64,000 nt of DNA from assembly GCA_027405735.1 (NCBI GenBank), contig JAPEHQ010000008.1, positions 2,232,001-2,296,000 on the forward strand. Direction: 5' to 3'. Of the stretch, positions 57,810-64,000 are shown piece after piece (position 1 is the first letter of the stretch; each line of letters opens with the position of its first letter). The DNA comes from Mucor racemosus (Eukaryota; Mucoromycota; Mucoromycetes; Mucorales; Mucoraceae). The notes below the pieces were generated by a model, which was given only the letters and a program-made list of their open reading frames with translations, was not told the DNA's origin and did not search any database. A program made the translations under genes and the position numbers.

Positions 57810-58890
57810 ACAGTTCTAGCTGAAAGCTACTCTTCATATTTTGTTTCAGAAAAATATATTGGTTTTTCATCGAGAAAATCCAAATCATAGCTTACAGTAC
57901 AGCTTACAGCTAATTCTAATTGAGTTTGAAAGTCGATTTTTGAAAAAATGGACGAAAAATGATTTAAAAAATAAAATCGTTTAATGGCTCATGAACTGCA
58001 AAGTAAGTTGACCTAGCGTAGTAAATAGTTTTTGTACAGTTTTGGATTCTGCATCCATATACGCAAAAATTAGACAAACATTTTATATTAAATTTTGCGT
58101 AAAATGCAATTAAAATTTGGGAGGTTTTTTGAAGATAAATATTAGTTTTGATAAACATATTTAACATATAAGTACTTTAAATAATGCGCAAAAACATTAT
58201 CTATCGATTGAGCTATTGCGGAAATTTCTAGCTCCATTTTTTGTAGAGAAAATGAGATTTTTGTCCAAATTTTTTCAGATCCAGAATTTGGGATGAGGGG
58301 ATATAAGGGAAAAATGGAAGCTAGAAATGGAGGTACCTTTTTGTACACATTTTTGAGGATATCTCCACGAAAAATCAATATTTTGAAAAAAAACTAAATT
58401 GGATCAGAGAGAAATCAACGAGCTTGATGACATGAACGTAAAAAAATAATGCTGCTCAATTGAACCAGTATTTTAAAATTTACTATAGAAATATCAAAAA
58501 AACGAAAAAAATAAACATGCTTGGAATTTTTTTATACTGAAATATGTTATAGAGCACTTTAAAAAAAGTAAGTTTTATTACTAAAAAGTGTTAGTGTAAC
58601 TTAATTTTTCGTAGAGATATGATGCCTCAAAGTTTTTAATTTTAACAGTAGAATATGTGTAAAAATCTGAAACATTAGCACTAAAAACTTTATATCAACT
58701 GCAAAAAATAGGATATTTCTGGATACTTATTTTTGGATTAAAGATGATCATCTCAGGTACATTAACATATAATTTTTTCTTGGTGTTATTTAGTGAAAAA
58801 AACATTGAGCAGGAATGAAAAGTCGGACCTAGTTTTTAAGGAAAAAGTATTGAATTTTATGCGTTTTTTTTTGTCGTTTGTGAGATATAA
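57810..58890 (+). repeat. Repeat R, copy 5 (diverged)
   Basis: Mirror of R copy 4. R frame broken by a one-base deletion around the KVSVSEF codons and by a later stop. Confidence 0.8.
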
Positions 58891-58927
58891 AAAGAATCCA
58901 GGAACAGATAGCGTAATGCGACCAATT

Positions 58928-60033
58928 TATATATATTTAGCATTGCCTAAGGTATATCTTAAAAAATATTTATATAGTATGAGGCAAGTTGTTAGAAATA
59001 GTGGGGTAACTCGATTTAAAATCAATTCAATATTCATCAAATAGGCTTTTCGAATGCTATAATTGTGACAATAAAGTAATCTGTTGTTTGAAAATTTTCA
59101 GATTTCTAGGTAATAAGAATACCAAGAACTATAAAATATTTTTTGGAAACAATACATATTCCATTGAAGAAAATGGAATTATAATATGGCGTATTATGGC
59201 CTCAAAATACTTTGAAATCGATGGAAATATCAGTGATTAAAAAGCAGTTGTTATCAATATTTAATGTGACAATAGCATTTTTTGAGCAACAATTTTAAAT
59301 AATTATGGTATTAAAAGCTACCGATCAAAAGCTTCACATTAACAAATTGTATTTCACTGAAATTAGCTATGAGATAATCAGATTTGTGCAGTTTCGAGTT
59401 TCGAACTTTGCATAAAACATATGCCTGTATGTTATAATTTTTAAAAGACACCAATTTTATTTCATTGTGCTGTCTCTGAGGTATATACATGACATTCGAA
59501 AATACGTCAGTAAAAATGAGATGGAGATACTCCCATTGGATTTTTACCTGTTATTTTTCAGAAGAAAGACAGTATAATGTTGTAGAGTTGCAGTAAATGA
59601 GATGCGCATATGCTGTCGTATGTAATACTCATTTGTTACTGAATCAACTGGAGATGAAAAGCAAAATGGCACTAAAGTTGTTCATTAAACTCAGTCAGAT
59701 CTCAAGATAATACTAGTGGTTTTTAATATAGTCAAGCATTATATGTATATGATTATTTGTACCAAAAGAGGTGTACATGTTTCTATTTGAGCAAGCATTT
59801 AATAGCTGATATGTCAATAATAAATCCTTGCAAACAGAATACATTTGTAATAATAAAAGAGCCTTTCATTTAGCTTCTGAATATGTTGATGTTGTGAAGC
59901 TTGTTTAAAAGTCCTTTTATCACAATATCTCAAACGAAATATTAAATATCCCGACAAGCTATTTCAACAGGTGGATTTTTTTAATACCCCTCTCTCTCCC
60001 CCTTCTTAAAATCTTAATCTAGACGTCTTCCAA
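58928..60033. other. Gap between palindrome 2 and the histidine phosphatase gene
   Basis: About 1.1 kb, AT-rich with no ORF of note. The last 60 bp before the start codon are C/T-rich. Confidence 0.45.
59988..60006 (+). promoter_or_regulatory. CT-rich tract upstream of the histidine phosphatase gene
   Basis: ACCCCTCTCTCTCCCCCTT lies about 30 bp before the ATG. Pyrimidine tracts at this distance commonly mark the transcription start in fungi; inferred from position only. Confidence 0.4.
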
Positions 60034-60804
60034 ATGGCTCAACAACCTGCTTATAATCATTTACCCAAAGAACTCAAGAACCACTACATCATTCAAAGAC
60101 ATGGTTTCTCTTTAGCTAATAATGATGGTTTGATTTGCTCAAATCCTGATATTGCCATTCCTCCTACTGGTGGACCTTTGAACACAGGTTATGGTTTACA
60201 TGAAAGGGGCAAGGTTCAAGTCAAAGAGGTATGCGATGATAATAGTTTTAAAACGAGAGTAACAATTACCAACATATTTTTTCGTTCTTTTCTATAGTCT
60301 GCTACTTTATTGTCCAAGCACCTTTTTCCTACTCAAGAAGCACCTGCTGGCGACGACACTCCTGTTGTTATGTTCTGCTCTCCTTTCAAGAGAACTGTAG
60401 AAACCGCTGAAATCATCCAAGGTGTTCTTAATGATACTGTCCTTCATGGAAAAGTAGCAGCTCCAATTCGTGAAATGGAATTAAGAGAGCGTTGGTACGG
60501 TAAATATGATATGACATCTGACAAAAACTATGAATTATGCTGGCTCGATGATGCTGCTGAACCTGACCATGGTGAGCATAGTAAAAATGATATCGAATCT
60601 CCCAGCAGTGTTTGTGATAGAGCTACTCGCTTCATTGTAGACAAGATTGAAAACCAAATGGAGGGCAAGATTGTCATTTTAGTCGCACATGGTGATATTT
60701 GTCAAATCATGTTGACAGCTTTTGCACATACAGATGCATGGAAGCATAGAACACTCAAACATGTTGACACTGCCAATTGGAGAGATACTTTAGATTTTGA
60801 ATAA
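60034..60804 (+). CDS. Histidine phosphatase superfamily (phosphoglycerate-mutase-like)
   Basis: Two exons, 60034-60228 and 60298-60804 (intron 69 nt), give 233 residues. The catalytic phospho-acceptor motif is YIIQRHGFSLANN at about residues 18-30 (RHGxSxxN). The second-half arginine motif is SPFKRTVETAEI and the general acid/base region REMELRERWYG. The second catalytic His is in ILVAHGDICQIM. Layout and length match cytosolic branch-1 histidine phosphatases rather than the larger acid phosphatases/phytases or the bifunctional PFK2/FBPase. Substrate unknown; true glycolytic phosphoglycerate mutase is less likely because the spacing around RHG differs. Converges with MTR3, 57 bp between stops. 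Confidence 0.88.
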
Positions 60805-60861
60805 ATATAGAATAAATGGTTATTATATACATTTACAAATTACATGATTTTTATTTTATTG

Positions 60862-61847
60862 TTAAGCTGCAGTCTTTGATTTATCCAAAGATTGTAATAA
60901 TGAATTTGACATGACACTGTAAATCTTGGAACAACCATCGATGCATTGTTCAATTGCCTTGGAACTAATGGCGCTATCAGATCTGCCAGATTGAAGAATA
61001 TGAGTTACTTCGTTTAGTGAAGGCATATATGATAAAACTAATGAGCCTTCCTTGTTGGTTTCCTCTACTTCAGTTCCATCCATAAGGATATCTTGATCAT
61101 TCATAAAAATGGTTGAACATGCGGTAACTTGATCCAACATTTCAATGCCTGCATCAGCTAATGCAACACTCGATGCAACAATCGCAGCTGCAAGACAAGA
61201 GCTAGTGCCATCATTCTCAAGAACATTTACATAGATATCGATTGCTGATTTTGGTAATAATTCTACTCTGACAGCTGGTGTGAGTGCTTCTACTAAAATT
61301 TGTGAAAATTCCTTTTCCTCGGCATCCTATTCATAATTGTGAGCAAAATAAATATATATATATATATATATATATTTGTGAAAGAAGGTGCTATACTTTA
61401 CCCTCATTTGACCTCTTCTTTTTGTACAAGAAAACGTCGAAAATTTGAAATCGCAATTGAGTTTACAAAGATTTGAGAAATCTGCTTTCTTTAATTGTCT
61501 GGGACCATAACTACACAAAATGTTACGAGTTTATAAGTCTGGCTTATCAAAGTTGTGGATTTCTTTGCAAACTTACACTGCACAGGTAACCTTTGTATTT
61601 CCAACTTCAATATATGCTGATCCACTTGCTTGTGTTACAAGTCCAGTTTTTAAAACTGTAGTAATTTACGTGTTAGTTTTGCAAGTTGAAATATTGTTAA
61701 AGAATATTTACAAATAGGTCGAAGATCTTCAACGCCTCTTTCATCTAATCTTTTCTTTTCGGCGTTTAATACATTTACACTTTCTTCTGTCTTTTTAAAG
61801 ATGGGAGCGACGCTTGTTTCAGGTCCATTCACACGTTTACGATCCAT
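60862..61847 (-). CDS. MTR3: Exosome complex subunit Mtr3 (RNase PH-like)
   Basis: One of the six RNase PH-fold subunits forming the ring of the RNA exosome, which degrades and processes RNA in nucleus and cytoplasm; catalytically inactive in eukaryotes. Four exons, 61847-61712, 61655-61577, 61510-61402 and 61326-60862 (introns 56, 66 and 75 nt), give 262 residues. Spliced motifs: RLDERGVEDLRPI, TGLVTQASGSAYIEVGNTKV, CAVYGPRQ, CDFKFSTFSCTKRRGQMR, then DIYVNVLENDGTSSCLAAAI and ALADAGIEMLDQV. The run SAYIEVGNTKVTCAVYGPRQ matches Mtr3 better than Rrp41, Rrp43 or Rrp46. Intron 3 contains a (TA)n microsatellite. The start is the ATG at 61847. Confidence 0.9.
61351..61375. repeat. (TA)n microsatellite in MTR3 intron 3
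   Basis: About 12 AT dinucleotides within the 75-nt third intron; length variation here would change intron size. Confidence 0.85.
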
Positions 61848-62281
61848 ATTCTATGTTGTTTGATAAAGTGAAAAAAAAATACAATTGACATTGGGACATT
61901 TCAACTGCTTTGATGGCTTCGAATGGAGTCACATACATTGTATTGCACAAAGAAGTGGCTTTTCCAGAATCCTTCATTTGTTTTGTAGGAGCGATGAAGA
62001 GGTTATTAAAGAAAATGCTCAAGATGTTGCCAGATCAGTCTAGTTGATACAGTAGTTTGATTGATTGATGAATTGATATACAAGCATAGAACCAAGTTCT
62101 ATATACATCAACCTTACAATCATGAAATCTCCGTAAATACTCATGAAATAAATCATGTTGGACATTATTGTGTGTATATGCATAAACTTTATTAATGATA
62201 TTACATGTTTACTTGGCTGAATTGAAAGTGAATAGAGTAATTTGATATATAAATATATATATAATATAATATAATATTTTT
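61848..62281. other. Gap between MTR3 and the vezatin-like gene
   Basis: MTR3 promoter side. A 61-codon minus ORF at 62022-61837 overlaps the MTR3 start region and is not recognisable. The right end is an AT-rich simple-sequence stretch (62245-62281). Confidence 0.45.
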
Positions 62282-64000
62282 TTAAAAGTGTGTGGTATTA
62301 CTTCGACTTCTGCTCATATGTGACATCAAGGACGCATTAGATTCTTCATCTGCACTATACGTATTTTGACGGAAATCTCTTGGTGAAGAAGGTGGTGATG
62401 GAAGCGACGCAAATGTTGTTTTTAGCTTTGATTGCTCATCATTCAATAAAGAGTTCAACGAATGCTTACTTTCCTCCCATTGTCTCAATAAGCTACTCAT
62501 ATTCTCGTCTATGTGTGAAAAGCGTTTACTTATTCTCTTTAAACTAAAGTTCGAAACTAAAAGTAAAGAGATGTCAGCAATGCAGATAGTATAAATCATG
62601 TCTTTATATACAGTACCACGACCTGATACCAACGACTTTGTATCCTGTTTGCATAAAAATAACTTGGCTTGTATATCTTCCATATGCTTTTCTACTACTG
62701 AAACACGATGCATCAGCGTAATACATCTTCCATCAGAAATAGATGATGTTTCTCCATTTACACTGGAAGTATCTGATTGTGTACATGTGGCTAAAGGAAT
62801 CTTATCATCCTCCTCTTTTGTTGTTTGTTCATCTAAATAGAGATTTATTTGTGAATACGCATACACAAATATTTGTGTAAATTCATATAAACTTACGTGA
62901 ATCACTCAATCCAGAAGAAATGACGGATATTTCTTTATTAAACTGTATATATTCTCGCACCAAATTGTGATTCACTTGAATAGCTTGGCTCCAAATCTTT
63001 CCGTATCGTGCAGTTCTATTATTTGACATGACATCCAACGCTAATAAATATAACAAATATTCTCGGCGTTTCCAACCAATGACAGAATAGATCAAATCAA
63101 TATCTTCTGATTTATATTGACTTGAATCAAATTCCAATAACATGGAAGGAATATCTTCGTTGACATTGTACATATCTCGGAGACGAGATAAATTATGAGC
63201 ATCAATTAAAGGCTGTAATTGTTGAACAGTTTCGGCAAATGTTTCAAAATGAGATGATAAATGAGAGCCAAGCTCTTGCTGATGATGATTATCTGATGTT
63301 ATTAGCAATGATTTCAATAAGCGATTCAACATCGTATCACTTTCTTGAGACAAAGAAATGATCTCATGCATAGAATCAAGTGCTGATGCATGGATTTTTC
63401 GTATCTGTATACGTCTCTATTTTTAATATGTTTATTAATTTATGTATAATGTAATGTATTATAGATATATTGCTTACAAAATGTCGAATAATAAAGTAAC
63501 ATGTCATAATGTCTGCACATAATAATACAGGTAAAATAGAGCAGAACTGATTCATGGCGAAAAGGTATATTAAACTTGTTGAAACGAGACTAATTATCAG
63601 GTTTCTATTGGAAAAGTCTTTGATTTGTTCCTTTTGCTTTACATTACTATGTTTTAGTGTTGAATTTGGAGATGCTGATGATGGTTTCTGTTGTTCCGCA
63701 GATGATGCAGATGATAATGTTGCTGCTGCTATTGCTGCTGCAGGCTGTGGTGTTTCATTGAATAAGGATGAGGTTACAATCAAGTACTTGAACTCCTCTT
63801 CAAATATTGATTGTTCCGATGTTGATAAAGTGAAAGATAATGTCAACTATATAAGACATAAAAAATAAAGGTTAATACTTATTTATCGGATAAATTACAA
63901 AATCATCAGACCTTGAGTAAGCTAATCCAGTGATTTAATAAAGACCACAAGATATTTAAAAACGGCGACGATGTAGACTGTGAGTTGTCTTGGCGCCTTA
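62282..64000 (-). CDS. Vezatin/Inp2-like membrane protein, 5' end outside the window
   Basis: Exons read so far: 64000-63912 (partial), 63846-63478, 63416-62897 and 62832-62282, giving about 508 residues. The first visible part (SSPFLNILWSLLNHWISLLK) joins LTLSFTLSTSEQSIFEEEFK and YLIVTSSLFNET, a pattern seen in vezatin/Inp2 proteins, whose myosin-binding domain begins EExFRYxIxSSxLL. A low-complexity insert (Ala/Ser) follows, then a hydrophobic hairpin (LIISLVSTSLIYLFAMNQF and SILPVLLCADIMTCYFIIR), a long helical part, and a Ser/Pro-rich tail. Inp2 links peroxisomes to a class V myosin; that role is inferred from resemblance only. The donor of the first intron must be GTCTGA, which is weak. 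The 63846 codon is TTG, so the start lies upstream. A possible 60-nt intron inside the last exon (around 62.55-62.62 kb) cannot be excluded. Confidence 0.5.

Larger units (their letters stand above)
54412..58927. repeat. Palindrome 2, right outer arm
   Basis: Reverse complement of 42994-47229. It retains the complete dynein fragment (55081-55440) that the left arm has lost in part. Outward order: S, dynein fragment, B, unique stretch, R. Confidence 0.9.

Noticed and set aside
61837..62022. 61-codon minus ORF as an extra gene or 5' exon of MTR3
   Set aside because: No splice donor leads into MTR3 in frame, and MTR3 already has a complete N-terminus at 61847.

Overview
The window looks like the nuclear genome of a Mucoromycota fungus, probably Mucorales. 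It is AT-rich, its genes have short spliceosomal introns (51-85 nt, GTAAGT-like donors), intergenic regions are long, and protein-coding islands alternate with TE-rich stretches. The genus cannot be read from the sequence.

Region by region. (1) 0.5-8.9 kb, all on the minus strand: a GPH-family sucrose-type transporter with a 16-nt microexon, a SAM-dependent methyltransferase, and an unrecognised coiled-coil protein. (2) 9-13.3 kb: relics, namely an unrecognised decayed ORF, repeat 'R', and a dead Tc1/mariner-IS630 transposon. (3) 13.6-15.5 kb, plus strand: DAD1/OST2 (oligosaccharyltransferase subunit) and the TFIIF beta subunit (TFG2). (4) 16.2-32.1 kb: a giant palindrome (arms about 6 kb, spacer 3.9 kb). 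The spacer holds a broken Ty3/gypsy-like gag, a LINE fragment and a decayed minus-strand gene. (5) 32.5-41.9 kb: phosphate permease PHO89, an MFS sugar porter, a borealin/Nbl1-like chromosomal passenger protein, and a long-chain acyl-CoA synthetase that uses a GC-AG intron. (6) 43.0-58.9 kb: a second, nested palindrome built from the same repeat modules, with a solo LTR, Tc1 and LINE relics and a tRNA-like sequence. (7) 60.0-64.0 kb: a histidine-phosphatase (phosphoglycerate-mutase-like) protein, exosome subunit MTR3, and the 3' part of a vezatin/Inp2-like membrane protein that runs off the right edge.

The most unusual content is the repeat system shared by the two palindromes. Both carry fragments of the last WD repeats of a cytoplasmic dynein intermediate chain gene embedded in non-coding modules (called here R, X, B and S). 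In palindrome 1 the two halves of the dynein fragment lie in permuted order at opposite ends of each arm, each next to a copy of element X, as a circular intermediate or a tandem array would produce. Palindrome 1 arms also contain a 0.9 kb Tc1-like insertion flanked by TA; the matching site in palindrome 2 is empty. Conversely, palindrome 2 has a 228-bp solo LTR flanked by TCTAC at a site that is empty in palindrome 1. These give a relative order of events.

The ordinary genes do not form a pathway. Two pairs are tightly convergent: borealin-like/acyl-CoA synthetase (97 bp apart) and histidine phosphatase/MTR3 (57 bp apart). All exon boundaries were worked out by eye from reading frames, splice motifs and protein-family expectation, and no search was run.
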